A stretch of DNA of 32,241 nucleotides from a virus (IMGVR_UViG_3300000236_000003:1-32241), one strand, 5' to 3'; counted from the stretch's first letter, positions 17,873 through 25,185 are shown. The notes: generated by a model not told the origin, from the letters alone. Program-made: numbers and translations.

Positions 17873-18934
17873 CTATTTAATCTTTTTAAGATACGTTTCA
17901 ATTTGCATTTTCACTTCGTAGTCTGTGAGTTTCTTGCCTTTCATTTGCGAAAGTAACTTGTTTCGTCCGAAGTCGAAAATCTTCTTGCTATCCTTCTCGG
18001 CATATAGTTCAATAAGTCTCAATAATTCAGTATCAGTCCAAACCTTTGCCGCCGCATCGGTTTTCGTAGTTTCTTTTTTAGCGGTGTTCGTCTGCGGAAT
18101 TACGGTATGCACTACGGATGTTACTTCATTTTTCGCCGAAGTAAGTTCGTCAGAAAATGTGAACCACACCGCACCTGCCGCAACTGCGAAAAATGCCGCC
18201 GCCCAAAGAAGCTTCTTGAATTTGAACCCTACGGACGCGCTCTGTGCTTCCGTAGTGTTTTGCTTAATGCGTTGGTCTTGCTTATCGCTCGAATGTTGCA
18301 GCGTTTGGCGAATCTTTTTCAATTGCGTCAGCTTGTCTTTCGCGTTTCCTTCGGCAATTACGCAAGCATTATCGTAACGCTCGGCGGTTTTGCTTATCGT
18401 TTTTGCCTTCTGCGTGTTCTTGACAATCTTATCAGTAACACGCTCAATATCGTGCATTACAGTTTTGAGTTCGCCCGTGTATTTGTGGCTGACTTTGTTC
18501 CGGTCAATCACATCTTTCCCGACAAATCGCTGATACGGAACCGCAACTTCGCCGATGTCAGTCTGATTTTCTGCCGCCGCGTTTCCGATAACCTTCTGCG
18601 AAGTTTCCGAAAAAACGACGTTAAATTTCTGATATTGCTCCGAAAAATCGCCGATGATTTTCCGATACAGCACCGCTAATTTTCCGATTACTTCCTTATT
18701 TTTCCCGTTATTTTCCGATAATTCAGGCAAAGTTATGAAGTTTTGCGGCGACAGGTCAAACTCCACCGTAGTAGTGGATTCGCCGTATATCTGGAACACC
18801 TGCAATTCTTTTTGCCTCTCTCCTATCATTTTCACAATAACGATGTCGCCCGTGTAGATGTTAATTGCAGGCGTGCCGTGCGTGAATTGGTTCGATAACA
18901 GCACTAATATAGTGCGATATAGTTCAATGCTCAT
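17873..18934 (-). CDS. Single-pass membrane protein with 11-residue repeats, 353 aa
   Basis: I do not recognise the family. Residues 1-70 look globular. Residues about 82-148 contain degenerate repeats of about 11 residues with an IG...YxK pattern (EVIGKLAVLYRK, IIGDFSEQYQKF, DIGEVAVPYQRF). Helical, Lys-rich sequence leads to one membrane helix at about 240-260 (KLLWAAAFFAVAAGAVWFTF), and then a 90-residue C-terminal domain. It lies between the amidase (11-bp overlap) and the tape measure, so it may belong to lysis or to tail assembly. The repeats suggest a fibrous or self-assembling segment. Confidence 0.6.
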   Translation of the reverse strand: MSIELYRTILVLLSNQFTHGTPAINIYTGDIVIVKMIGERQKELQVFQIYGESTTTVEFDLSPQNFITLPELSENNGKNKEVIGKLAVLYRKIIGDFSEQYQKFNVVFSETSQKVIGNAAAENQTDIGEVAVPYQRFVGKDVIDRNKVSHKYTGELKTVMHDIERVTDKIVKNTQKAKTISKTAERYDNACVIAEGNAKDKLTQLKKIRQTLQHSSDKQDQRIKQNTTEAQSASVGFKFKKLLWAAAFFAVAAGAVWFTFSDELTSAKNEVTSVVHTVIPQTNTAKKETTKTDAAAKVWTDTELLRLIELYAEKDSKKIFDFGRNKLLSQMKGKKLTDYEVKMQIETYLKKIK

Positions 18935-19583
18935 AATTCAGTAATTTTATATGTGGTTGAAAACTTGCTGCTTTCAGCTTAATTAAGTCAATGTTCCTTC
19001 CCGGGCAAGCCGTCGGCTCAGGTCTTACCTCGCGGTGTCCGACTAAGATTGCATCGGGGTATCGTCGGCGTAAGAGGTAGAGCAGCTTGATTACGCTGCG
19101 TTTCTGTTCACCTTGGAGCGTATCTGTTTCAAAATTGCCTTGCATACATACGCCGATGGACACGGCATTATACTCTCGGCTTCCTGCGTGTGGAGTGTTA
19201 GCACTGTCGGGGTGGTTTTGATATACCTTGCCTGTTCTGCTGACAAAATAGTGATACACAATTCCGCCCCAGCCCTTGCCTTTGTGATACTCGTCCACAT
19301 TGTCCCACGAATTATCTTGACCGTAAGGATAATTATCGTGATGTAAGACGATGTGTGAAATAGTTGTTTTCATGTGTGTGCCTTGTTTTGTGATATCGCG
19401 CATGTCGATAATTGATAAGCTACGCATTCGGAGTTCGTTGATAATATCAAGCTGTCTTACTTTCTCTGAAAAGTTACTTTCGGAACCTGCCAAGGTAAGT
19501 TTGAAATTCACATAGTGAATCAAAACGAAACTGATTGTAACTGTTCCAAGTAGAATGACAATTTTTCCGAGTATTTTTTCCAT
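18924..19583 (-). CDS. Membrane-anchored N-acetylmuramoyl-L-alanine amidase (endolysin)
   Basis: A 219-aa protein with an N-terminal signal-anchor helix (about 6-23, GKIVILLGTVTISFVLIHYV) and an Amidase_2 / T7-lysozyme-type domain from about 70. Zinc-binding candidates are H81 (IVLHHDNY), H183 (VGHREV) and C193 (TACPG), in the order expected; GIVYHYFVSRTGKVYQ and AVSIGVCMQGNF are family signatures. It should cleave the bond between muramic acid and the stem peptide. The anchor suggests SAR-like export without a large holin, which is inference. The ATG at 19583 lies inside the end of the upstream membrane gene. Confidence 0.9.
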   Translation of the reverse strand: MEKILGKIVILLGTVTISFVLIHYVNFKLTLAGSESNFSEKVRQLDIINELRMRSLSIIDMRDITKQGTHMKTTISHIVLHHDNYPYGQDNSWDNVDEYHKGKGWGGIVYHYFVSRTGKVYQNHPDSANTPHAGSREYNAVSIGVCMQGNFETDTLQGEQKRSVIKLLYLLRRRYPDAILVGHREVRPEPTACPGRNIDLIKLKAASFQPHIKLLNYEH

Positions 19584-19945
19584 AATCCGTCTGATATTAT
19601 TGTGTATAGAAAAATAATTGCGCCTATTGCAATTACCCATTTTATAATGATTCCAAATGCAGTTTTCAATGTGCTTGTTGTTACGTCAATTCCTGCATCT
19701 GTTGTCTTTTTGCTGAATCCGAAAAGTAACTTCCATGCACCCCAAACTAACAAAATTCCGAAATCAAGTAACAACATCGGAACTATCAGTAAGAGTTGTA
19801 TTGCCATGAGTAGTCCGCCTTGCCAAGCCTTTCCGCCTTCGCCGTAGAAATCGAACAGTAAGCGGTTCGCCCAGAACGCGCCCCAACGAGTGGGGCGTTT
19901 CTTGATTCTGAACGGAACAATAATTTCTGCCGTGAATGTTTTCAT
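19520..19945 (-). CDS. Two-helix membrane protein of the lysis cluster, 141 aa
   Basis: Two strong membrane segments are visible: about 45-70 (GGLLMAIQLLLIVPMLLLDF and the following residues) and about 98-118 (FGIIIKWVIAIGAIIFLYTI). The N terminus is basic and the C terminus amphipathic. Topology and position fit a holin or lysis-associated protein, but no family motif is evident. The start at 19945 forms a TGATG overlap with the 51-aa gene upstream; a GTG at 19948 is possible. The end overlaps the amidase start by 64 bp, indicating one tightly packed transcript. Confidence 0.65.
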   Translation of the reverse strand: MKTFTAEIIVPFRIKKRPTRWGAFWANRLLFDFYGEGGKAWQGGLLMAIQLLLIVPMLLLDFGILLVWGAWKLLFGFSKKTTDAGIDVTTSTLKTAFGIIIKWVIAIGAIIFLYTIISDGLWKKYSEKLSFYLEQLQSVSF

Positions 19946-20100
19946 CACATTAATTTTGAGATTACAATAACAGCCGAAACAATTGAGAGCACAACTAAGG
20001 TTGGAAATGCAACCTTTTGAGTTTTTGTTTTTGCGCCGATAGTTCGCGCTATGAAATACAACGCACCGATAATATAGATTATGAAAATTGCTTCAAACAT
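19945..20100 (-). CDS. Very small two-helix membrane protein, 51 aa
   Basis: This ORF encodes MFEAIFIIYIIGALYFIART and a second hydrophobic run (PTLVVLSIVSAVIVIS), with a basic KTKTQK loop between them: a helical hairpin. Its start lies three bases after the spanin-like stop and its TGA overlaps the next ATG (TGATG). The tight packing and clean hairpin topology support a real gene. A pinholin or small holin role is plausible from its location but unproven. Confidence 0.65.
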   Translation of the reverse strand: MFEAIFIIYIIGALYFIARTIGAKTKTQKVAFPTLVVLSIVSAVIVISKLM

Positions 20101-20103
20101 AAC

Positions 20104-20385
20104 CTAAAAATTATCCCAAAAACTCGGTGTTTGTTTAGAATTTACTTTGCGAACTTCCTTATAGATAACTTCCTGACCACGTTTCAGCGTATCAGTATCG
20201 AATTTCAGTGTGTCCACATCGGCGGCAACGTCGCGCAGTTCGGTTTTGATGCTGTCTATTTCGGCGCGGAACTCCTTGCGGTAGTCGTGAAACTCATCCT
20301 GTGTTACGGTGTTCTGACTTTTGTAGATATTGTAACCTGCTGCTGCTATCACGATTATTACTACTATTGCTATGACTGTTTTCAT
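20104..20385 (-). CDS. i-spanin-like protein (one membrane helix plus coiled coil), 93 aa
   Basis: An N-terminal membrane helix (KTVIAIVVIIVIAAAGYNIY) is followed by an extended heptad-rich helix (about 30-80; EFRAEIDSIKTEL, then VDTLKFDTDTLKRGQ). This type-II topology with a periplasmic coiled coil is that of Rz-like inner-membrane spanins, which disrupt the outer membrane at lysis. No lipoprotein Rz1 partner with a lipobox is seen nearby or nested in another frame, so the call rests on topology and on clustering with the amidase. Confidence 0.55.
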   Translation of the reverse strand: MKTVIAIVVIIVIAAAGYNIYKSQNTVTQDEFHDYRKEFRAEIDSIKTELRDVAADVDTLKFDTDTLKRGQEVIYKEVRKVNSKQTPSFWDNF

Positions 20386-20651
20386 AATTCTAACTTTAAT
20401 TTTCGATTTATAATTTGTTCGGCTCTTTGGAAGTCCATTTTTGTTGATGCGTAAGTATTAATCGCGTATGTTCCGTAATGACTTTTTTGGTCTTCATACT
20501 CATATTCATTCCCAAATTTATAGATGTGTTTTGCATAGGTTTTCTGGAATGAAAACAGCAAAATAGTATGATGTGTATTCGGAACAAGGCAGTGGTATTC
20601 CATTTGGTATTTCGAGATAGTTACGAAATATGTATCTTCTGTAATAATCAT
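20382..20651 (-). CDS. Hypothetical protein, 89 aa
   Basis: A small protein with ATGA overlaps at both ends, linking the 235-aa membrane protein to the spanin-like gene. It is rich in Tyr and His (TYFVTISKYQMEYHCLVPNT) and probably a single beta-alpha domain; the C terminus is a basic helix (FQRAEQIINRKLKLEL). No signal peptide, no membrane helix, no known motif. Confidence 0.6.
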   Translation of the reverse strand: MIITEDTYFVTISKYQMEYHCLVPNTHHTILLFSFQKTYAKHIYKFGNEYEYEDQKSHYGTYAINTYASTKMDFQRAEQIINRKLKLEL

Positions 20652-21355
20652 AATTCTTGATTTTGTAAGTGATTGAATTTTTCTAAGATTTCATTATCCT
20701 CGGCGGTTCGCGCTTCGGGTTTCATTTTCAGAATGCGCGACTTATTATGTCGCAGCCAACCGTCGTAATACATGCTGTGTGTGCGCTGCATTTCGCTGAG
20801 TTCTTTCCTTGTGAGAAACAAATAACTTCTCAAATCTGTTATTTCGACATTCATTACCTTCAACTTATCAACCTTTGTTGTAACCTGCAAAGCAAGTTCA
20901 GCGGAGTTGCGCACGACTTGGTCGTAGTCGGTTTTCAGAACCATATCGGGGCGAGCTTCGTTATTTATCTGTCCGAGGGAATATGTGATAACCGCCGAGA
21001 ATACAGCATATAACAGTGACAAAATTACAGCTACATAGTTAAGCGTTCCGTCGGCGGCTTGGTCGAGAATATTGATATTCATGCCGAGCAAAACAAGCAG
21101 CGCGTCAAGGGTAGGGAGGATGCGTTTTAGTTGCGCGTGCCCTTGGCGTTGCATCACCACAATAGTAGTGATGCTATACGCCAACGCGCCGATGAATGCA
21201 GGCATCCAATTGGTAAGCGATTCGTTTTGCGATTGCAGAACGTAATGCAATGAGTAGGTATTGATGCCTATCAGTTCAACCATGACGAAAAACAAGGCAT
21301 AACTTACGCCGCTTTCGGACAGAAAAGAATTGTATTTGTTTGCAAACTGTTTCAT
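20648..21355 (-). CDS. Four-helix membrane protein with C-terminal coiled coil, 235 aa
   Basis: Four membrane segments at about 19-40, 50-68, 80-98 and 104-127 (for example YVAVILSLLYAVFSAVITYS) are followed by a cytoplasmic-looking helical region with KVDKLKVMNVEITDLRSYL. No transporter or holin motif is evident. It belongs to the lysis/membrane cluster by ATGA overlaps on both sides. It could be a multi-helix holin or a superinfection-exclusion protein; I cannot choose between them. Confidence 0.62.
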   Translation of the reverse strand: MKQFANKYNSFLSESGVSYALFFVMVELIGINTYSLHYVLQSQNESLTNWMPAFIGALAYSITTIVVMQRQGHAQLKRILPTLDALLVLLGMNINILDQAADGTLNYVAVILSLLYAVFSAVITYSLGQINNEARPDMVLKTDYDQVVRNSAELALQVTTKVDKLKVMNVEITDLRSYLFLTRKELSEMQRTHSMYYDGWLRHNKSRILKMKPEARTAEDNEILEKFNHLQNQEL

Positions 21356-21780
21356 TTGTCTGCCTTAATTTTATGATGTCTCACATTCCTTACTCTGCGC
21401 AGTTCGGGTTGGTTGCAATCTTCGTTATAGCGCAGTTTGTAACGAAGATTGCAATCATCGCATTCAATTGTTGGGTTTTTTTCTATGGCCAAGAAAACTT
21501 CTACTTCTTCCCAAACATTATCCTCATCATCGATTTCGAGAACATAATTCAATTCGCCGCCGCAGGAACAAAATGCAACCAATTCTGCCGAAGATTCACT
21601 GACAAAAAAATCATTTTCGTCCAACAATTTGCCTTCGGTATATTCGTCGTGCATTGCCTCAGCCATTTCGCACAGACGTATTTGTGTGGGGTTGCCCATT
21701 TGTAGCGCAACCGGCTCGCCTTTTTCATCGTAGAATTTGCCGCGTCGCAGCTTCATTCCGTTGTATTCTAACATTGCCAT
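21352..21780 (-). CDS. Zinc-ribbon-like hypothetical protein, 142 aa
   Basis: The N-terminal part is a beta-rich domain (LEYNGMKLRRGKFYDEKGE). C-terminal residues include CSCGGELNYVLEIDDEDNVW and, about 30 residues later, ECDDCNLRYK: paired CxC and CxxC motifs that would bind one zinc ion as a ribbon. It is not a known enzyme type. Neighbouring genes overlap it on both sides (13 bp and ATGA). The second in-frame ATG at 21774 is an alternative start. Confidence 0.62.
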   Translation of the reverse strand: MAMLEYNGMKLRRGKFYDEKGEPVALQMGNPTQIRLCEMAEAMHDEYTEGKLLDENDFFVSESSAELVAFCSCGGELNYVLEIDDEDNVWEEVEVFLAIEKNPTIECDDCNLRYKLRYNEDCNQPELRRVRNVRHHKIKADK

Positions 21781-22001
21781 GCTGAACTAAGTATTAGCGT
21801 TTTGAAGCTCTCGCGGTTGCCGCAATGCGACAAGGTGAACATGCCTTTTATCATGTCCATAATTTCGGAACGAAACGATGAGAGCTGCTCAGATGTGCAG
21901 CGCAACGGCATTACCAATTGAACCATAGGCAGCTCGTTGCAGGTAACGAAAAATACTTCGATGCTGTGCATCGGGCGGATTGGTTTGGTTTGATTATCCA
22001 T
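21768..22001 (-). CDS. Hypothetical protein, 77 aa
   Basis: A small protein reading MDNQTKPIRPMHSIEVFFVT and so on. Strands at the start are followed by a helix (SEQLSSFRSEIMDMIKGMFT). No motif found. Its start shares an eight-base ATGGATAA overlap with the basic 44-aa gene upstream, and its end overlaps the zinc-ribbon gene by 13 bp, which supports translation of all three from one message. Confidence 0.55.
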   Translation of the reverse strand: MDNQTKPIRPMHSIEVFFVTCNELPMVQLVMPLRCTSEQLSSFRSEIMDMIKGMFTLSHCGNRESFKTLILSSAWQC

Positions 22002-22128
22002 TTCTGCGTAATTTTTCTAATAAAACAATTTTATTTCTTCGGTTTGCGCGGTTTACGGCACGGAAAAAAGCAAACCAACGGAAAATGGCAAAGCGCGGGC
22101 GGCTGCCTTCGGAGCTGAGCTTATACAT
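21994..22128 (-). CDS. Very small basic protein, 44 aa
   Basis: This ORF begins MYKLSSEGSRPRFAIFRWFA and continues with VNRANRRNKIVLLEKLRRNG; it is strongly basic (about 11 Arg/Lys). Its start and stop each share an eight-base ATGnATAA overlap with the neighbouring genes, filling an otherwise empty gap exactly. That arrangement is the main evidence. It could bind nucleic acid or lie on a membrane; nothing more can be said. Confidence 0.5.
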   Translation of the reverse strand: MYKLSSEGSRPRFAIFRWFAFFRAVNRANRRNKIVLLEKLRRNG

Positions 22129-22261
22129 AGCACACCTCCTGTTGCATTATAAAAAATACTGCGGCAGCAGCTGCCAAAATTACGGAAACGATTACCGCAC
22201 GAATGAGCGGATTTTCAACATGGGCTTTCGCGCCGTGTTGTACTTGCTGTTTTTGGAACAT
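22121..22261 (-). CDS. Small single-pass membrane protein, 46 aa
   Basis: The protein is MFQKQQVQHGAKAHVENPLI followed by a membrane helix (RAVIVSVILAAAAAVFFIM). It is the first clear gene after the control node. The start at 22261 is chosen because it follows AAATTTTTCAAT, the leader seen at other starts; a frame open from 22318 would run through the hairpin. The first 13 bases of the coding region and the start codon are complementary to the upstream hairpin loop. The role is unknown; the size and position recall the tiny membrane proteins common in Bacteroidota prophages. Confidence 0.6.
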   Translation of the reverse strand: MFQKQQVQHGAKAHVENPLIRAVIVSVILAAAAAVFFIMQQEVCYV

Positions 22262-22351
22262 ATTGAAAAATTTATAAAATAAAAAAGCCATCGGGTTGTT
22301 CCAAAAACAGACTTCCATGCCGAAGCACTTGGTAGATTTTCACCCGATGGC
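22247..22351 (-). promoter_or_regulatory. Terminator-like hairpin with start-codon-complementary loop
   Basis: On the minus strand a 10-bp stem (ACGCCATCGGGT side at 22342-22351, ACCCGATGGC at 22287-22296) encloses 45 bases and is followed by TTTTTTATTTTAT, so it reads as an intrinsic terminator. The last 14 bases of the loop, CTGTTTTTGGAACA (complement of 22297-22310), pair perfectly with TGTTCCAAAAACAG (22247-22260), which covers the start of the 46-aa gene. The element could be a small RNA of about 120 nt beginning at the 22.41-kb promoter, an attenuator, or both. A 66-codon frame (22192-22392) runs through it and could act as a leader ORF. Confidence 0.6.
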
Positions 22352-22409
22352 GTATTGTTAATATTTGAAAATTCAGCGTATGACATAGTCATCTGTATTT
22401 GGAACGCTG

Positions 22410-22440
22410 CAAATGTAACCCTTTTATATAAATCTGCAAA
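22410..22440 (-). promoter_or_regulatory. Bacteroidota-type promoter P2
   Basis: TTTG (22437-22440) and TACATTTG (22410-22417) are 19 bases apart, a full match to the TTTG / TAnnTTTG consensus. Transcription would begin near 22403, about 10 bases before an ATG at 22392 and just ahead of the hairpin element. Confidence 0.75.
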
Positions 22441-22457
22441 ATTATTTTTAAGTTATT

Positions 22458-22484
22458 TATTATTTAGAATAATTCTAAATAATA
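22458..22484. promoter_or_regulatory. 27-bp palindromic operator, second site
   Basis: Thirteen-base arms around one central base, core TTTAGAAT-A-ATTCTAAA, identical except at the centre to the core of the palindrome at 7255-7289. It lies 17 bp upstream of the P2 -33 box and downstream of the P1 start, so one bound dimer could affect both. Confidence 0.78.
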
Positions 22485-22491
22485 TTACCCT

Positions 22492-22522
22492 ACCTGCATT
22501 ATTAAAAAAAACAAATGCAGGT
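22492..22522. repeat. Small inverted repeat between tandem promoters
   Basis: ACCTGCATT (22492-22500) and AATGCAGGT (22514-22522) form a 9-bp stem around an A-rich loop. It would lie in the 5' end of the P1 transcript, between the P1 start and the operator. No T-run follows in the minus direction, so it is not a simple terminator. Confidence 0.5.
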
Positions 22523-22547
22523 TCAACGGATGGATTGTAACTCGCTG

Positions 22548-22579
22548 CAAATATAATTCAAAAAAACACCCCGAACAAA
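22548..22579 (-). promoter_or_regulatory. Bacteroidota-type promoter P1
   Basis: TTTG (22576-22579) and TATATTTG (22548-22555) are 20 bases apart. The -33 box is inside the loop of the terminator of the preceding operon. Transcription would start near 22541. Confidence 0.68.
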
Positions 22580-22590
22580 AATTCGGAGTG
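22560..22590 (-). terminator. Intrinsic terminator after the head-tail genes
   Basis: In the minus direction CACTCCGAA - TTTTTG - TTCGGGGTG - TTTTTT: a 9-bp stem with one G-T pair and a T-run, directly after the stop of the 164-aa gene. Confidence 0.8.
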
Positions 22591-22591
22591 A

Positions 22592-23086
22592 TTAACGCTT
22601 AAAATATGAACGTAAAAAATGCTTCTTAGTTATATATTCTGTCGGCTCTCCTGTGCCGTGCATAAATTCATCCATAATAATTTTCGCGCCTTCTTTGGCA
22701 TACGCCGCTTGCATCAATTCAAGTAAGCGCATCGCTTCGCCATAAAATACGCCGCTGTATAGTCCGCGTATCGGTTTGCGGCGGTTGCCAGTTTGCCGTC
22801 CGTCCTCACGTCTGTTTAGGGTATTGCTTTTCACATCGTCGAAACTCACGCCCTTGCCTACGCCCATTTCTAGCATCCTCAGATAGTATTGAAATGCAAA
22901 CGAAATGAGCGCGGAATTGCCGTCGGCATCCATCGTAACATGCGAATGGAAGCTGTTGAGCAAGTCGCCCGTGTGCATGAGCCTCTTTTTCATGATGGAA
23001 AACTGCCACTTCTCAATGGTAATTTCCGCCCAACGTCGCAAATCAACATCCGATTTCGGACTTAGCCCTATGACGGTAATATCCAT
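22592..23086 (-). CDS. Putative head-tail or neck protein, 164 aa
   Basis: A basic protein whose N-terminal region (WAEITIEKWQFSIMKKRLMH, then TGDLLNSFHSHVTMDADGNS, then FAFQYYLRMLEMGVGKG) resembles small phage neck or tail-completion proteins with a helix-then-sheet pattern, without a firm family match. The C terminus is helical. It is the last gene of the portal operon and is followed at once by a terminator. It overlaps the upstream gene by 19 bp. Confidence 0.6.
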   Translation of the reverse strand: MDITVIGLSPKSDVDLRRWAEITIEKWQFSIMKKRLMHTGDLLNSFHSHVTMDADGNSALISFAFQYYLRMLEMGVGKGVSFDDVKSNTLNRREDGRQTGNRRKPIRGLYSGVFYGEAMRLLELMQAAYAKEGAKIIMDEFMHGTGEPTEYITKKHFLRSYFKR

Positions 23087-23574
23087 GTGTCGGGGTTGTA
23101 AGGTGTACAGCTTGCAAAATCGCGGTAACGCATCATATACATTATGCCGTAATACTTATCGGCAATCATCCCGATGGCGTGCGCCGTGGTTTCATTCAGA
23201 TAGAATTGCACGTTTTGCGGAATCGTGCCTTGCTCGGAATCGTATTCAATTCGTGAAATAATATCCTCGAAAATCGAATTACATTCCGATCGTGCGCCGG
23301 TAATGTCGCCGTCGCGCACACGTTGCAGCAGTATCACCGCACCGGTATAATATCGGTAGCGTTTGTCGTGGTTTGGTCCGTCCCAGCCGCCGTCCTCGTT
23401 CCACTGTGCAATGAGCGCGGTATCTTTCACGTAGCGCATTTTTGCAAGAAAATCGGAATTATCGAAGATAATACGCGACGTGCTGAACTCTTTGAAGAAT
23501 GCAGGCGCATCTTCCGTGTGATATATCTTATTATGCTCGGTGGCAAGCAGTTCGAAATACGCGTTAATGTCCAT
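23068..23574 (-). CDS. Putative morphogenesis protein, 168 aa
   Basis: The start at 23574 (MDINAYFELLATEHNKIYHT) is preferred because it gives a short overlap with the gene upstream; the frame is open to 23637. The middle contains ALIAQWNEDGGWDGPNHDKR and RYYTGAVILLQRVRDGDITG, and the end is Tyr-rich. No known motif. Its position between the portal-like and neck-like genes implies a role in particle assembly. Confidence 0.6.
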   Translation of the reverse strand: MDINAYFELLATEHNKIYHTEDAPAFFKEFSTSRIIFDNSDFLAKMRYVKDTALIAQWNEDGGWDGPNHDKRYRYYTGAVILLQRVRDGDITGARSECNSIFEDIISRIEYDSEQGTIPQNVQFYLNETTAHAIGMIADKYYGIMYMMRYRDFASCTPYNPDTWILPS

Positions 23575-24301
23575 GTGTGCGTTTTTTGAATTCTTCATTT
23601 TCCTTGTGCATCGCCTGTAGGCGAATGAACACTTCAATAATATTAGAGCGTTTCACGAAGTGATTGTCGGCAAGTGCGCCGTCCGCAATGTTGTCCAACA
23701 TCTTGAAATAGTGCAAGTCGTCTCGCACAGGCGCGCCGGATTTCGAGAACAATTCCGGGAATCTGTTTGCTATAACATCGGAGCAAGATGTATAGAACAG
23801 CAACACAGCTTCCTTCGTGTACACGGGCAGTTTCTCAATCAGAATCGCATTCCGTTCGACGTTGTCTGCATTGAACTCGCCTTCATGATACAGCGCAGAC
23901 ACAAAACGATTCAACCAATAGTCCTTATGTGTTTCGGCGAACATGTCCAAATACATGGACGCATAGCCAAAATATTGCTCGAACGTGATGTCCGTCATAC
24001 CGTCGCAAGGTCCTATAAGATCTTTTCTGCGGAACATCAACACAGGGAACTTATTGACGGTCAATTCCGCTTTTTTGTGCAAAAATTCAATCTTTTCGGC
24101 ATATTTCGCCATTTCTACGGCAGGAATCAGATAGAATTTTCGATGCGGAATTTTCAGCGCGTGCCGCAAAAACAGCACATTGAATGCCTCTTTTGTGAGG
24201 TTCAATTTTTTCAGATGCAAAGCATACGACAGTTCCTCTGCCGAAAGTCCGTTCCACTCAACTGGAATCGAACGCTTATAATTCATTTCATACGCCCTCA
24301 T
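23564..24301 (-). CDS. Putative morphogenesis protein, 245 aa
   Basis: A mostly helical protein without recognised domain. It begins MRAYEMNYKRSIPVEWNGLS and includes MTDITFEQYFGYASMYLDMF near the middle. An ATGA overlap joins it to the DUF6712-like gene. Genes at this position in Bacteroidota prophages are usually unnamed structural or assembly genes. It is too short and too helical to look like an HK97-fold capsid protein, but that was not tested by structure. Confidence 0.6.
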   Translation of the reverse strand: MRAYEMNYKRSIPVEWNGLSAEELSYALHLKKLNLTKEAFNVLFLRHALKIPHRKFYLIPAVEMAKYAEKIEFLHKKAELTVNKFPVLMFRRKDLIGPCDGMTDITFEQYFGYASMYLDMFAETHKDYWLNRFVSALYHEGEFNADNVERNAILIEKLPVYTKEAVLLFYTSCSDVIANRFPELFSKSGAPVRDDLHYFKMLDNIADGALADNHFVKRSNIIEVFIRLQAMHKENEEFKKRTHGH

Positions 24302-25185
24302 CGTCCCATCATGAAAAATCCGCTGGCTTCGTCGTTCAACTCAATCACGCTCACGGTTGAGTAGCAGTCAGAGGCTTCATACAGCGGATAGGTTGCGGCA
24401 TTCGTGTTCAGATACGCCTGCAATTCTTCAATCAGGCGGGTATATTCGAGCTTCAATTCGGGCTTATCTTCCATTTTCCACAGTGCGAAATAACATTCCG
24501 CCGGGCGAATGAAGGAGTTGAGCAGCAACTCATTCTCAGGCGAGAGCGTATCCGCAATGATTTGCGCCTTTATTTCGTCGGCAAGTGCCGACGAAATTGT
24601 TTTTTTCACTGTATTTTGCTCAAACATATACAGATGCGAACGCAAATGCAGGAATTTCAGACGCGGAATGTCAATCATCGTAGCCGTTTCAAACTCGGCA
24701 GCATTATTCACATATAACTTTTTGTTGAACGAATATGCGGGAGACAAAACCCACTCCGGGTAGTCGGCAACATAGGTTTCAAGGAATTCAAGCAATTCCT
24801 CAACGCCGTCGTAGCCTGTATTTTCGAGCGAAATTGAAAAGTTTTTCAATCGCCATTCGGCTGCCGGTTCAATGTTTCCGCTCATCGTTACGCCGATGCC
24901 GGTCTCGCCGACATTCAGCGATAATTGCGGCACAGCCAACATATACGCGAAATGTGCGGCAGGGTAGCGCACAACAGGAAGCAAGGCTTCAAGTTCGGGC
25001 GTGATTGCATCTTCGTCGTTTACGGCAGCGCGAAGTAATTCAAGCAAATCTGTTCCGATAATTTCTTTCAGATAGCGCGTTTCGGCTTGTTTGATATACG
25101 GTTGCAGCGTACGAATATCGGAGCTAATATCAACACTGATTTGCTCCTTAATTTCGGCAATAGTTAAGAAAATTGTGCGGCTCAT
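24298..25185 (-). CDS. DUF6712-like head-tail connector protein, 295 aa
   Basis: Two related halves are visible. Each has a helical segment of the connector type: LTIAEIKEQISVDISSDIRT with YIKQAETRYLKEIIG near the N terminus, and ADEIKAQIIADTLSPENELL with FIRPAECYFALWKM near residue 210-245. This matches DUF6712 proteins of Bacteroidota prophages and recalls gp6-type head-tail connectors. ATGA overlaps link it to the portal-like gene upstream and the 245-aa gene downstream. The family name is from memory; the connector role is inference. Confidence 0.68.
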   Translation of the reverse strand: MSRTIFLTIAEIKEQISVDISSDIRTLQPYIKQAETRYLKEIIGTDLLELLRAAVNDEDAITPELEALLPVVRYPAAHFAYMLAVPQLSLNVGETGIGVTMSGNIEPAAEWRLKNFSISLENTGYDGVEELLEFLETYVADYPEWVLSPAYSFNKKLYVNNAAEFETATMIDIPRLKFLHLRSHLYMFEQNTVKKTISSALADEIKAQIIADTLSPENELLLNSFIRPAECYFALWKMEDKPELKLEYTRLIEELQAYLNTNAATYPLYEASDCYSTVSVIELNDEASGFFMMGR

